Shown: positions 40,860 to 51,819, numbered from the stretch's first letter. The stretch: DNA of 64,000 nucleotides from Flectonema sp. DT1601 (GCA_964019425.1 OZ025792.1:1417025-1481024); one strand, 5' to 3'. Notes: a model not told the origin generated them from the sequence alone. Numbers and translations: made by a program.

Positions 40860-43187
40860 GAGGCGGTGCAGAAACCCCCCCCAATTTTTACCAGGCTATC
40901 CCGTGGGCACCTAACACCCAATCCGAGCCCACCACCCCACGAAAATACTATCCAAAAAACTCAAATCCGGTACTGGGGCACCCTTTTACTGCCCACCAGT
41001 TTAAAAATTTCACTTTTTTGACTGTTTCTAGTAACATTTGCCTTATACCTCTGTTAGTTACCCCTAAAATACTCAAAAATGAGCTTAGGAACTACATTGC
41101 AGAAATTTGTTAGAACTCTGAGTTCCTTTGAGAACTGGAATGATAGGACAAGTAATGGTGAGACATGGAGAATAATACAGTCCGTGAGAGAACTGCTGAG
41201 TACGATATCGGGTGGTAATCCTGGGTCACTCTTGCTGGCAGTGATGGGTCGAGCAATGCTGCTCAAAACAAGTACACCCTTGGGATTACCAGAGTTTTTC
41301 GAGAATCTAGAGCTGCCTCATCAGAGGGCACTGCTACAGGCTCTATGTTCCAGTGGCTGGGGAATGGCAGAAGTGAACAAGACTGGGATAAAAGTAGGAA
41401 AAGATTTATGGAAGAACAAAGCCAAGGTGGTGGATGTCGGTGGTCGCCCATCAGTTGTAACACCCGACATGAAAAATCAGGTTCGAGATGAACACCTTGC
41501 GGCCTCTAGTAGTACCAGCAAGAAACTCATCCGCGAATCAAAAAGAAGGGGAGAGGCAGTTACTGTTGAAAACATGATGACCTCGTATCAACTAGTCTAC
41601 GATAACTCCCCTCTAAAAGACACCATCTCATATACACAGTACCGTTCTCTACGTGGAGTAGAGTTTCAGCAGTTACGACGCCGTACAGATGTGTGCAACT
41701 ACTGTCTCACAGGCAAGAGTCTCCGTAACAAGCTTGCCCGCCTAACGTCTTCAGTCTTCACCACATGTATCTGGGATGCTGGTCGGCGTAATGGGTGGGG
41801 TCTTTGGAGCCTTCTACATCAGCGGGACAGCCTTCCACAGCGCGACAAGCCTGAAGCTGAGAAGTATATCAAAGGAATTATCGAGATAGATTCCCACATC
41901 GACGAAGCAAGGGAGCAGTGTCAGGTGTATCGCGAACACACATCTAATCCCGGTGATCATATAATTATGACCCTGGATTACAAAGAGAAGGGGAAGCTTC
42001 CACTGATGCCAGAAGAGCCAAATTCTCTTTTCTATCAACAGGGGAAATACAGTCTACTTGGATGTGTACTACATGAGCAGCTTGGAACTGAGGTTCAGCG
42101 AAACCATATCGACTTTCTCCTCCCACACATCAACCAGGGTGCCGCAGTGACTTATCTGGTTCTGAAGAAGTTCTTCTTGATGCATGGGAAGGACAAGATG
42201 ATTCATTTTTGGGCTGATGCCGGTAAACACTTTGAGAATAAAACCGTCATCAGTTCTCTTCTGCAGAATAAGTTAATCAGCTCGGTTAACTTTTTCCCTG
42301 GTCGGCATGGCAAGTCTGAGTGTGACCGTCACTTCGGCAATGTCACATCTGCACTGACACTCGCGTCCAAGTCGCGGAAAATCTGTACGCTCCAAGATGT
42401 CAAAGCAGCAATCGAGCCTATGATCGCAAACACTACTGCATTGTACACTCGATTCCGCAAACAAGACTTTACGGTCGGAGAATATGATATCCGAGACATC
42501 ACTTCCATCAGCTGTTTTCAAAGGATCAACGATAAGATCTTTGTGAGCCCCCTTTCAGGTACAGATCCTGAGGATTGCTTTGAACTTCAACTTAAAGAGA
42601 AGCAAAGGAAGCTTACCTTTGTCCCTAAAATTAGCAACAAGCTCCCGATGAATGACCCGCATTACGACGATGATCTCAGCAGTGATGATGATAAACCTGC
42701 TCCTGAACCTGTTGAAGAAGAGCATGGCATTCTTACTCGGACTCTTGCACGGGCAAGAGAGAGAAAACAAAACTTATTCGAGGAGTTAAAGGCCAGGAAA
42801 CTGGAATCAGAAAAACAAGAGAAAGAGAAGAAAAAAAAAAAGCTTAAGCGGGATGAACCCCCCCACAGTTTGAAAGGAAAAAAGCTGAAATATGCATAAT
42901 AATAAGTACAAGTTGTATCTATTCTTTTATACAATTTCTGAGCGCCTTCAGGAAAAACAATTTATGAACATACTTTCTACCACAGTGTTACACAGCTTAC
43001 AAGGCAAATGTTACTAGAAACAGTCAAAAAAGTAAAATTTTTAAACTGGTGGGCAGTAAAAGGGTGCCCCAGTACCGGATTTGAGTTTTTTGGATAGTAT
43101 TTTCGTGGGGTGGTGGGCTCGGATTAGGGGTTAGGTGCCCACAGAATAGCCTGGTAAAAATTGGGGGGGGGGTTTCTGCACATCCTC
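40860..43187 (+). mobile_element. DNA transposon with long TIRs and ATAT (or TA) duplication
   Basis: Terminal inverted repeats of about 185 bp (40860-41042 and 43003-43187), starting GAGG, with a poly(C) stretch, TTTTTACCAGGCTAT and TGGGCACCTAAC, differ at fewer than ten positions by eye. The flanks are ATAT on both sides and the uninterrupted L unit supplies the empty site (TTATATTC), so the duplication is ATAT, or TA if the ends are TGAGG/CCTCA. One open transposase gene lies inside. Everything needed seems present, so it is young. Four-base duplication and GAGG ends recall the Sola superfamily, but I cannot confirm that. Confidence 0.85.
41079..42899 (+). CDS. Transposase of unassigned DDE superfamily, 606 aa
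   Basis: A single open frame with no visible damage, start 37 bp inside the left TIR boundary. A DDE triad is proposed: Asp300 (TLDYKEKGKL), Asp380 (HFWADAGKHF) and Glu414 (GRHGKSECDRHFG), with 34 residues between the last two positions as in D,D34/35E enzymes; Asp416 is an alternative third residue. A CxxC pair (VCNYCLTG, about 208) lies in the N-terminal half, which otherwise shows no known DNA-binding domain. The C-terminus is acidic, then coiled and strongly basic (EKKKKKLKRDE), a likely nuclear signal. It should excise and insert the element. The superfamily assignment is open. Confidence 0.75.
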   Translation: MSLGTTLQKFVRTLSSFENWNDRTSNGETWRIIQSVRELLSTISGGNPGSLLLAVMGRAMLLKTSTPLGLPEFFENLELPHQRALLQALCSSGWGMAEVNKTGIKVGKDLWKNKAKVVDVGGRPSVVTPDMKNQVRDEHLAASSSTSKKLIRESKRRGEAVTVENMMTSYQLVYDNSPLKDTISYTQYRSLRGVEFQQLRRRTDVCNYCLTGKSLRNKLARLTSSVFTTCIWDAGRRNGWGLWSLLHQRDSLPQRDKPEAEKYIKGIIEIDSHIDEAREQCQVYREHTSNPGDHIIMTLDYKEKGKLPLMPEEPNSLFYQQGKYSLLGCVLHEQLGTEVQRNHIDFLLPHINQGAAVTYLVLKKFFLMHGKDKMIHFWADAGKHFENKTVISSLLQNKLISSVNFFPGRHGKSECDRHFGNVTSALTLASKSRKICTLQDVKAAIEPMIANTTALYTRFRKQDFTVGEYDIRDITSISCFQRINDKIFVSPLSGTDPEDCFELQLKEKQRKLTFVPKISNKLPMNDPHYDDDLSSDDDKPAPEPVEEEHGILTRTLARARERKQNLFEELKARKLESEKQEKEKKKKKLKRDEPPHSLKGKKLKYA

Positions 43188-45128
43188 ATATTCTTTTTTA
43201 TTAATTTTGAAAAAAAAACAATCAGTTTAGCGTCTTGACCAGGACGGAAAATAGAAAGTAATCGACATAGTCGATCGATAAAAAAAACAATGATAACATT
43301 GTTTATTCTTTTTTTTTTTTTTTTTTTTAAATTCTTTTTATTTATTTTTTAAAGAAAAAAAAACGGAAAATAGAAATTAGTCAACAAAGTCGAACGATAA
43401 AAAAAAACAATGATAACATTGTTTATTCTTTTTTTTTATTTTTTTTTTTTAATATTTTTTTTTTATTTTGAAAAAAAAACAATCAGTTTAGCGTCTTGAC
43501 CAGGACGGAAAATAGAAAGTAATCGACATAGTCGATCGATAAAAAAAACAATGATAACATTGTTTATTCTTTTTTTTGTATTTTTTTATATTCTTTTTTA
43601 TTAATTTTGAAAAAAAAACAATCAGTTTAGCGTCTTGACCAGGACGGAAAATAGAAAGTGATCGACATAGTCGATCGATAAAAAAACAATGATAACATTG
43701 TTTATTCTTTTTTTTTTTTTTTTTTTTTTTTTAAATTCTTTTTATTTATTTTTTAAAGAAAAAAAAAACGGAAAATAGAAATTAGTCAACAAAGTCGAAC
43801 GATAAAGAAAAAAACAATGATAACATTGTTTTTTTTTATTTTTTTTTTTTTAATATTTTTTTTTATTTTGAAAAAAAAAAACAATCAGTTTAGCGTCTTG
43901 ACCAGGACGGAAAATAGAAAGTAATCGACATAGTCGATCGATAAAAAAAAACAATGATAACATTGTTTATTCTTTTTTTTTATTTTAAATTCTTTTTATT
44001 TATTTTTTAAAGAAAAAAAACGGAAAATAGAAATTAGTCGACAAAGTCGAACGATAAAAAAAAACAATGATAACATTGTTTATTCTTTTTTTTTTGTATT
44101 TTTTTTAATATTCTTTTTTATTAATTTTGAAAAAAAAAACAATCAGTTTAGCGTCTTGACCAGGACGGAAAATAGAAAGTGATCGACATAGTCGATCGAT
44201 AAAAAAACAATGATAACATTGTTTATTCTTTTTTTTTATTTTAAATTCTTTTTATTTATTTTTTAAAGAAAAAAAACGGAAAATAGAAATTAGTCGACAA
44301 AGTCGAACGATAAAAAAAAACAATGATAACATTGTTTTTCCTTTTTTTTTTTTTTTTTTATATTCTTTTTTATTAATTTTGAAAAAAAAAAAACAATCAG
44401 TTTAGCGTCTTGACCAAGACGGAAAATAGAAAGTGATCGACATAGTCGATCGATAAAAAAACAATGATAACATTGTTTATTCTTTTTTTTTATTTTAAAT
44501 TCTTTTTATTTATTCTTTAAAGAAAAGAAACGGAAAATAGAAATTAGTCGACAAAATCGAACGATAAAAAAAAAACAATGATAACATTGTTTATTCTTTT
44601 TTTTTTTTTTTTTTTTATATTCTTTTTTATTAATTTTGAAAAAAAAAAAACAATCAGTTTAGCGTCTTGACCAGGACGGAAAATAGAAAGTGATCGACAT
44701 AGTCGATCGATAAAAAAACAATGATAACATTGTTTATTCTTTTTTTTTATTTTAAATTCTTTTTATTTATTCTTTAAAGAAAAGAAACGGAAAATAGAAA
44801 TTAGTCGACAAAGTCGAACGATAAAAAAAAACAATGATAACATTGTTTATTCTTTTTTTTTTTTTTTTTTTATATTCTTTTTTATTAATTTTGAAAAAAA
44901 AACAATCAGTTTAGCGTCTTGACCAGGACGGAAAATAGAAAGTGATCGACATAGTCGATCGATAAAAAAACAATGATAACATTGTTTATTCTTTTTTTTT
45001 ATTTTAAATTCTTTTTATTTATTTTTTAAAGAAAAAAAACGGAAAATAGAAATTAGTCAACAAAGTTGGACAATAAAAAAAAACAATGATAACATTTTAT
45101 TCTTTTTTTTTTTTTTTTTTTTTTTATA

Positions 45129-45559
45129 CTGTAAAGGGAAATATTCTTGTGGGGAAAAACCCGCGAGTTTTTATTATTTTTTCTAAATCCGCGAGAATAT
45201 TTCCCCGCGAGAGTATTTCCCTGCAAGCATACTTTTTTTCCAGCCATTTTTTTGGTTCTTTCTTGTGAAGAAAATATGTGTGCTACGAAGGAAAGTTTCA
45301 GCAAAAATTATTTTTATTGTGCAGTATGGTAGTTTTTTATTGTGTTTGTTTGGTAAATAATGCTTTGTTCCACCAGACACTTGATGGAAGCACAAAGATT
45401 TCTTAGATTCTTGATCAACTGACTGACTTACGCAAAAATCCTCTGTGGCAGGGAAATATTCTTGTGGGGAAAACCCCGCGAGTTTAAAAAAAAATCTCCA
45501 AATCCGCGAGAATATTTCCCCGCGGGAATATTTCTCCGCGAGAATATTTCCCTTTACAG
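45129..45559. mobile_element. MITE copy 2, TA target duplication
   Basis: TIRs start CTGTAAAGGGAAATATTC and are flanked by TA at 45127-45128 and 45560-45561. Subterminal sequence repeats GGAAATATTCTCGCGG several times. The first bases (CTGYAA...GGAAATATT) match MITE 1 at 10307, so both belong to one group. It is inserted in an L4 unit whose sequence continues on both sides. Confidence 0.85.
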
Positions 45560-47022
45560 TATTCTTTTTTATTAATTTTGAAAAAAAAAACAATCAGTTT
45601 AGCGTCTTGACCAGGACGGAAAATAGAAAGTAATCGACATAGTCGATCGATAAAAAAACAATGATAACATTGTTTATTCTTTTTTTTTTATTTTAAATTC
45701 TTTTTATTTATTCTTTAAAGAAAAGAAACGGAAAATAGAAATTAGTCGACAAAGTCGAACGATAAAAAAAAACAATGATAACATTGTTTATTCTTTTTTT
45801 TTTTTTTTTATATTCTTTTTATTAATTTTTAAAAAAAAAACAATCAGTTTAGCGTCTTGACCAGGACGGAAAACTGGAAGTAATCGACATAGTCGATCGA
45901 TAAAAAAAACAATGATAACATTGTTTCATCTTTTATATTTTTTAATTTTTTTTTATATTTGAAGAAAAGAAAGAAGAAAAAAAAAAAAAAAAACAAGCGG
46001 AATTGATCATAATGGGTGGCAGGGGTTGATATAACTTCATTTGAAAATTCTTCTTTTTTAATTTCTTTTCTTTTGAAATTTTTTTTTTATTTAACAGGAG
46101 TTAAGATCACTTACATGAGTTAACACAACACAGATTACGAGAGTAGCAAACTGAGGTAACACTACCAATTCAACAAAAAATAATCAGGATCGGGCACAAG
46201 GAGGAGAGTTCATTCTACCTCTCACTGTCCTTGCTGGTATCTTAAGTGTCTTGGTATCTCTTTTGTGTCGGTATCTCGGAAGTGCTGGTATCTCGTAATG
46301 TGCGTTGGTATCTCTTGCGTGTTGGTAATCTCTTGCACATAAGAAAAAATATTGAGTTAACATGATCAGTTTTATTTAAAATTAAAGACAGACCGGAACT
46401 ATTTGAAAATAAAATGTAGATGGGAAACAGTGAAAATTAAAATGAATGATAAAATTAAATGAGATTTATGACATAACAGACCAGATAGAGAGTAATAAAG
46501 GGAAAAGGAAAACGGAAAGGGTTCATTCACTTAGTTAAAGTTAAGACCGATTAGTCAGTTTAAGGTCTTGACTAGGACCAACAAAAAAAAAAAAATAAAT
46601 AAATAAATAAATAACGATCAAGCTGAGCTGATCTTGTTTTTATTAAAATAAGGGGAGCGGGAGGGATGGAAGGAATAAAGGAAAAAAAAAGAAAAGGTCG
46701 ATCAATTGGATCTGGTCGTCGAGAAGAAGAAGACAATTATTTTAAAGGTCGATCGGCATAGCCGATCGTTGAGAAAAATAACCAGATATAAATACAATCA
46801 GTTTAAATAAAAAAAAAAAAAAATAAATAAATAAAAAAGTTTAACGATCAAGCTGAGCTGATCTTGTTTTTATTAAAATAAGGGGAGCGGGGGGGATGGA
46901 AGGAATAAAGGAAAAAAAAAGAAAAGGTCGATCAATTGGATCTGATCGTCGAGAAGAAGAAAACAATTATTTTTAATCTTCTACGAACCTTATCCCCAAC
47001 AGAAATCCTCGATTGTGTTGTG

Positions 47023-47664
47023 CTATTTGACTTTTCGATGTTCAGATTCACAATGGATGCAGGGACATTTTGCATCACAAAGGTTGGTGTCCTTCAGACT
47101 GCTATGTGGAGTGTTGTTGTAACTCTTGATCAAGGTGTCGATGTGATCTATCCAAACAGTCGTTCTCTTCACATCGAAGTACTTTTCCAATCGGCTTCTG
47201 AACGTCCTGAACCTGTCGATGATCCCCAAAGCTTTGTGGTCGCCAACTTCGTTTGTATCGTGATAAATCTTTTGCGTTTCGAAGATCTTCTGCACATGAT
47301 GATTCAGAAACTCCGGTCCATTGTCGCTGATGATCCTTCGAGGAGTATCGTTCTCCACACGAAAAACATCCATCAGGGCATCCCTCACTGTTGGCCCAGT
47401 CTTGCCTTTCAAGCCCCTGGCGAACGCTCTTCGGGTGAAGACATCGACGCAGATCAGTACGAATGTGTGACCCTTGTTCCTCCGGTTGAACTTCTGATAG
47501 TCTAGCAGGTCCATTTGCCACATCTCATTTGGTTCAAGTGCGGTGATGTGTCCCTCTATCTTTGGAGGATCGTTCCGATGTAATTGATTGACCTCCTGCT
47601 TCGATACGAACTCGTTGATCGCACGTCTTGTGCTTCTTGCCGCCCAACAGATAGAGCTTGTCAA
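47023..47664 (-). mobile_element. Retrovirus-like integrase of the Polinton (fossil part)
   Basis: An rve-type integrase core: EMWQMDLLDYQKFN, FVLICVDVFTRRAFA and ISDNGPEFLNHHVQKIF hold the first two catalytic Asp positions and their context. A terminal position next to the other genes is usual for Polintons. Confidence 0.8.
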
Positions 47665-47730
47665 TCGATGTTATGTAGCCAGATTGTTCCCATAGTGTTT
47701 GTAGCTCGCCCATTTTTCATATAAAAAAGG

Positions 47731-48084
47731 ATGACATACACAAGAGTTAATATCAATCTCACTGACAACCAGCGAACACGCATGATGCAAGCTGCTGCAA
47801 AGGGAAGAGGCATCACACTTGTAATCAATCCGCACAAGACGGGCGATACGCTGTTGCTCACTGATGCCCAAGTGATGAAGCTTCGTTCGTCCAAGAGCAA
47901 TTTCAAAGTATCACTCAGCGCTAATCAGCTCAAGGCGATGAAGAGCGGGGGCTTCCTGCAGTTTCTGATACCTCTCGCATTAGCATCTGCAACAGCCTTA
48001 TCGGCACATGGTGGCAAACGTTTGGGAGAGAAGGTGTTCGGCAAAGGCTTAATCAGACCGGGCAACAGCAGAGGTGTGTTGTGA
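47731..48084 (+). mobile_element. PX/pVI-like minor virion protein of the Polinton (fossil part)
   Basis: A 117-residue product with a central basic region and the hydrophobic stretch GGFLQFLIPLALASATALSA, the typical signature of the small PX-like protein placed next to the protease in Polintons and adintoviruses. Confidence 0.6.
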
Positions 48085-48116
48085 ATAGGTGAGTTCACTT
48101 GTGAAGTATTGTAAAA

Positions 48117-48573
48117 ATGGCTCTCTACGCAAATGAAATAGCTGAATGGTTGTCTAATGAGAATGTTGGATACAACGGCTACCTGATGCGTGACCAGGTA
48201 GATCATTCCATCCCTCAAGCCTGGCAAGTATTTGATAAATCTCGATGAGAGTAGCGGCATGGGAACACATTGGGTGGGCTTTGTTATCAACGCAACCGGG
48301 GACAACTATTATTTTGACAGCTTCGGGCAATTGCCTCCATCTGAGGTCACTGAGTCTTACAAACCCATTCTTTACAACACAACACAGATTCAGGATATAG
48401 CAACACAGAGTTGCGGGTACTTCGTTTGTTACTGGTTCTATTGGGTTCATCATGGTCGTCCATTTTACGATTTCATACACAAGGAGTTCAGTGATGATAC
48501 TGAGGCTAACGGGAAGCACTTGCTTGGTAATGTCTTCCCTGACTTCACAAACGAGTTTGCCCGTAACGTTTGA
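48117..48573 (+). mobile_element. Adenain-like maturation protease of the Polinton (fossil part, broken)
   Basis: GTHWVGFVINATGDNYYFDS and QDIATQSCGYFVCYWFYWVH match the catalytic His and Cys neighbourhoods of adenovirus-type cysteine proteases. Broken. Confidence 0.8.
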
Positions 48574-48585
48574 TCCCTTATAAAA

Positions 48586-49272
48586 ATGACAAACTACTGC
48601 GTCAAGTGTAGACAGAAGACTGAAACAGTCGGAGCAGAGCCAGTTGTCGCCAAGAACGGTCGGCACGCAATCAAAGGATGCTGCCAGGTGTGTAAAACAG
48701 GTAAATATACATACATTAAGAAGGAAACGACAGCACGAACAAGTCCGCTTGTGAAGGGAAAAGGAGGGAAAGTGGGTGGTGACATCCAAGCCATGATTAC
48801 CAAAGCGTTCCCAGATGCTGAGCTCCACTTCCCTGTATTGACCACAAAGGGTATTGAGAAGGCATCCTTTGCAGGTCCAGGTACCAAGCTGAAGGAACGA
48901 ATCGCTAACCTAGAAGAGAATATTGATAGAGTGCATAATGGAGAATCCGTTCCTGAACAAGATGTTTTGACAAAACCCAAAGGTAGAACGGATGAGGCCG
49001 CCATGATGCACGATCTCAGGTACTCGGCTGCTGAGAAGCATTGCGAAGAAGGGGATAAAGCACGTATTCGAAAGGCGAAGCACAAGGCAGACCTTCACCT
49101 AATCAAGGACAATGTTATCAATGCGCTTAACCCGATGAATTTAAACCCGGTCGATAAACTAACGAACGCACTGAGTGCACCTGCCTTTGCTGCAAAGATC
49201 GTTGGGGAGACAGCTAAATCATTTGTATTTGGGGATGGGATTAGGGGTACGAGGGGAAGAAGACACTTATAA
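48586..49272 (+). mobile_element. Phospholipase A2-like (parvovirus VP1u type) protein of the Polinton (fossil part)
   Basis: A 228-residue product. Residues near 100-150 contain FAGPGTKL, matching the calcium loop, and DEAAMMHDLRYS, matching the His-Asp catalytic segment of parvovirus-type PLA2; such proteins occur in Polintons. The N-terminus has a four-Cys cluster (CVKC...CCQVC). Confidence 0.7.
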
Positions 49273-49921
49273 TTCACAGCTTCCATACGCAATCGTTTTT
49301 GATTCCGTCCTCGCAGATATACCGTTTATCATCAAACCTGGTTAGGGCGATTCTGGATTGTGCCACCGTATTCAGTTGCATCTTCCTTGCCTGGATGCTG
49401 TTGTATTTCACTGCGATCTCTTCACCTCCATACAGGACATCTCTGTATAAACTGCTTTCTTGTACTCACTCAGATCGTCATCGAGGGTAGCCATCGTTTG
49501 TCTGTTCGTTGTTCGTGATTGTGCTTCTGTAGTGCAGAAATAAAGATTTTTTTTTTTTTATTAGTGTGAGCCTCATAGTGCAATGCTAATTGTTAATCCA
49601 AGTCAGGAATACAGGGGGGTCATGGGCTCACTTTCTTTTTTTCAGGTTCGATTCCCACCCAGTGTTGTTTCTTTTTTTCTGTTGTTGTTAATCCAATGGT
49701 TAAGGGAGAAGTTAAGCATAAAAGCTAAAACGATAGATCAAGCTGAGCAAAGGCCCAGAAAGAAAGAGGGGTTGGGGAAACATATCCTGGGAACTTCCCA
49801 GGTAATTGAGCTAGGAGGTTGCTGGGGTCTCAAGGCGTGATAAACAAATGACACTGTGTGGCCTCCTTTTCCTGCAACTTTACTTGTGGCATGAACTACA
49901 ACCTCGGCAGCTCCCAGCTTC
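49273..49921. other. Non-coding stretch in the Polinton region
   Basis: Contains a T run near 49547-49560 and no convincing gene. A T-arm-like TTCAGGTTCGATTCCCACCC near 49643 may be a tRNA or SINE scrap. Confidence 0.4.
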
Positions 49922-50818
49922 CTAACCTTCAATCCCTAAAGCAGTAAATTGAGAACTGAAGGCTTCCAGCTTGGGCTCCTTCAGCTTCTTCAGCTCCGCC
50001 AATTGAAGCATAACATGTTTTAGGATGGGATCTTGTGTGGGTCGCATCATTAGTTTAATTTTCGTATAATGAGCAATTTCTTTTTCTGTGACTCCCGAAT
50101 TTTTGCAGCTCTTAATAATAAACATGTCTGAAATATGAATATGTTTTTTTTCATCCATCTCGTCGAATATATTCTTATCAGAGCGCCACTTATTTTCAAG
50201 TATGTATTCAAGTCTGAAAGTCTCCCCGTCTGGAACCACGTGACACCTATTTTTCTTTTTGGTGCAGCACATACCATGTTCAACACATTCAGTATGGTTT
50301 TGTATAAGCTTTGGAAAGGATCCTACCGGTAGTGAACCCTCAACATGAGCGAACTTCATTGGCGGGGTTGACTCATTCTTCGTAACCCCATACCCCTCAT
50401 GATAAAAGTCGACAATATGGTTACCCCGTCCTTCAGGTAAGTTTAGAACACAGGGCAAGTATGTATCATTTGACTTACCACAACTCTTGAGTGTGATCAT
50501 GAACCAATGCATCAGTTTATAATCAACCTGTTTTCCACCTGCGAGGTGGACCCACGCGTTGAGTGTTTGGGTGCTGACGTCTATCGTGTTGGCAAGTTTT
50601 TGTTTTGTAAAAAGCCTATGCCGAGAACAAATGCATTCCTTAATCAAGCAGCGCCAGATCGCTGCTGCCTCAGGTGGCGAATCGGGACGTGCTCCTTTAA
50701 CAATATTCAGCAGCACATCAAGTAACGTTTTAGTGTCTGCCTTGAAGCTGCCTGTTTTCTTCATGGTTTCGACCTCACCGTTGCAATATGTTGTTATTTG
50801 GTCTTGAGTTAAGAACAT
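49922..50818 (-). CDS. Unknown 298-aa protein, possibly a Polinton accessory gene
   Basis: An open frame with ATG at 50818 and no family I recognise. Residues about 85-105 (KQKLANTIDVSTQTLNAW) look like a helix-turn-helix; a Cys/His cluster follows at about 175-195 (CVEHGMCCTKKKNRC), which could bind a metal. The C-terminal third is charged and helical. Position and lack of repeats suggest that it travels with the Polinton-like block, but a host origin is possible. The frame shows no damage. Confidence 0.5.
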   Translation of the reverse strand: MFLTQDQITTYCNGEVETMKKTGSFKADTKTLLDVLLNIVKGARPDSPPEAAAIWRCLIKECICSRHRLFTKQKLANTIDVSTQTLNAWVHLAGGKQVDYKLMHWFMITLKSCGKSNDTYLPCVLNLPEGRGNHIVDFYHEGYGVTKNESTPPMKFAHVEGSLPVGSFPKLIQNHTECVEHGMCCTKKKNRCHVVPDGETFRLEYILENKWRSDKNIFDEMDEKKHIHISDMFIIKSCKNSGVTEKEIAHYTKIKLMMRPTQDPILKHVMLQLAELKKLKEPKLEAFSSQFTALGIEG

Positions 50819-51443
50819 TGTTTGTAAAGAAGTGCTGTGCTACGACAAACTCGTCATAATATCGACATCCCTGTACCAACAAAAATACACGCATCTCATT
50901 GGCCTGTTTGAGAAGAAGCAAAGTAAGCTGTGTGAGAAAATACCTGATTGCCCAAGCATATTCGAGGCACATGACACAATCGACACATTCGACATAGAAA
51001 CCCTTGACCACACCATTCTTAATTTTTTGCTGCTTTTCGGTAGTGAAATCCTGTGAAAATGTGTGAAAATGTGTGAATTCTAGTGAAAAAAGTGAGTGAT
51101 ATCCAGATGGTACCGTTGGTGCTGGTGTGCTGTGCGATGTCAAACCTGTTCAGTTTGCCATACGTCATGTCACTTTGACAACTAAATGGGCATCGCTTGT
51201 GCCCAGTGACCCATCACCCTTCCTGACCATCACTTGTGGTGAGGTTCCGGACTTTGGACCGGCGCATCGCGTGTGCGGTGGGTTTAATCACTGAGGGGCT
51301 CATTCTCGTTCATTGCCTCCTCTTTTCGCTGAGCAGTTTTTTCTTGTGCAACTCTCCTGGCAGCAGCATTTTCTGCTGCTTTCGCTTGGGTCAGTGTGGC
51401 GGGCTGCTGGGGCACCGGGAGGGAGAGGGGGTCACGCAACTTG
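50819..51443. other. Unassigned region left of the short 8-bp array
   Basis: No gene recognised. A small direct repeat GTGAAAATGTGTGAA occurs near 51053-51078. Some CAG/CTG-rich sequence lies at 51355-51380. Confidence 0.4.
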
Positions 51444-51470
51444 AGTTGAGTTTACCAGGTGAGATTTGGA
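51444..51470 (-). repeat. Last bases of family R, reverse orientation
   Basis: GAGTTGAGTTTACCAGGTGA then GATTTGGA is the reverse complement of the R 3' terminus (TCCAAATCTCACCTGG plus tail). Upstream R sequence is replaced by the 8-bp array. Confidence 0.6.
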
Positions 51471-51628
51471 CCCGCAAACCCGCAAACCCGCAAACCCGCA
51501 AACCCGCAAACCCGCAAACCCGCAAACCCGCAAACCCGCAAACCCGCAAACCCGCAAACCCGCAAACCCGCAAACCCGCAAACCCGCAAACCCGCAAACC
51601 CGCAAACCCGCAAACCCGCAAACCCGCA
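51471..51628. repeat. Short array of the 8-bp unit CCCGCAAA (about 20 copies)
   Basis: Twenty perfect copies, the same unit and orientation as the large array at 56641-64000. It directly abuts the R 3' end. Confidence 0.9.
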
Positions 51629-51752
51629 CTAGAGATACCCCTTCCAGGCTCGCGTTGCTCGCACACAACTTTTTTTTTTTAAGCTTTCTGAACAAACATT
51701 ATTTTTACAACCAAGTCACGTCTGTTTTTATTCCCTGGCTAGGTACCCGTCA

Positions 51753-51819
51753 GGGTACAAATTTGAACTTAACTTTACGCTCGCTTCGCTCGCGTTAAGT
51801 TAAGTCCAATTTTGTACCC
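51753..51819. repeat. Foldback hairpin
   Basis: GGGTACAAATTTGAACTTAA pairs with TTAAGTCCAATTTTGTACCC across a loop rich in CGCTCGCTTCG, giving arms of about 26 bp with few mismatches. Its role is unknown. Confidence 0.7.

Larger units (their letters stand above)
40322..46975. mobile_element. LINE L copy 4: 3'-region arrays in inverted arrangement
   Basis: Units at 40322-40690 are in plus orientation; from 40690 to 45930 they are in minus orientation, followed by the reverse of the L spacer (46000-46560) and of the two 225-bp units (46600-46975). It carries the 2.3-kb DNA transposon (40860-43187) and MITE 2 (45129-45559). The L 3' terminal block is not found on the left side of the plus-oriented part. 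L coding sequence is absent, so it is truncated in the 3' region. Confidence 0.7.
46976..50818. mobile_element. Polinton/adintovirus-like element, partial (fossil, broken)
   Basis: A block of Polinton-type genes bounded on the left by L4. Parts: integrase (47023-47664, minus), PX-like minor protein (47731-48084), adenain-like cysteine protease (48117-48573), phospholipase A2-like protein (48586-49272), and possibly an unknown gene (49922-50818, minus). Major capsid, packaging ATPase and protein-primed polymerase are not in the window and no terminal repeats are recognised, so the limits are approximate. At least one break is visible. Confidence 0.75.
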
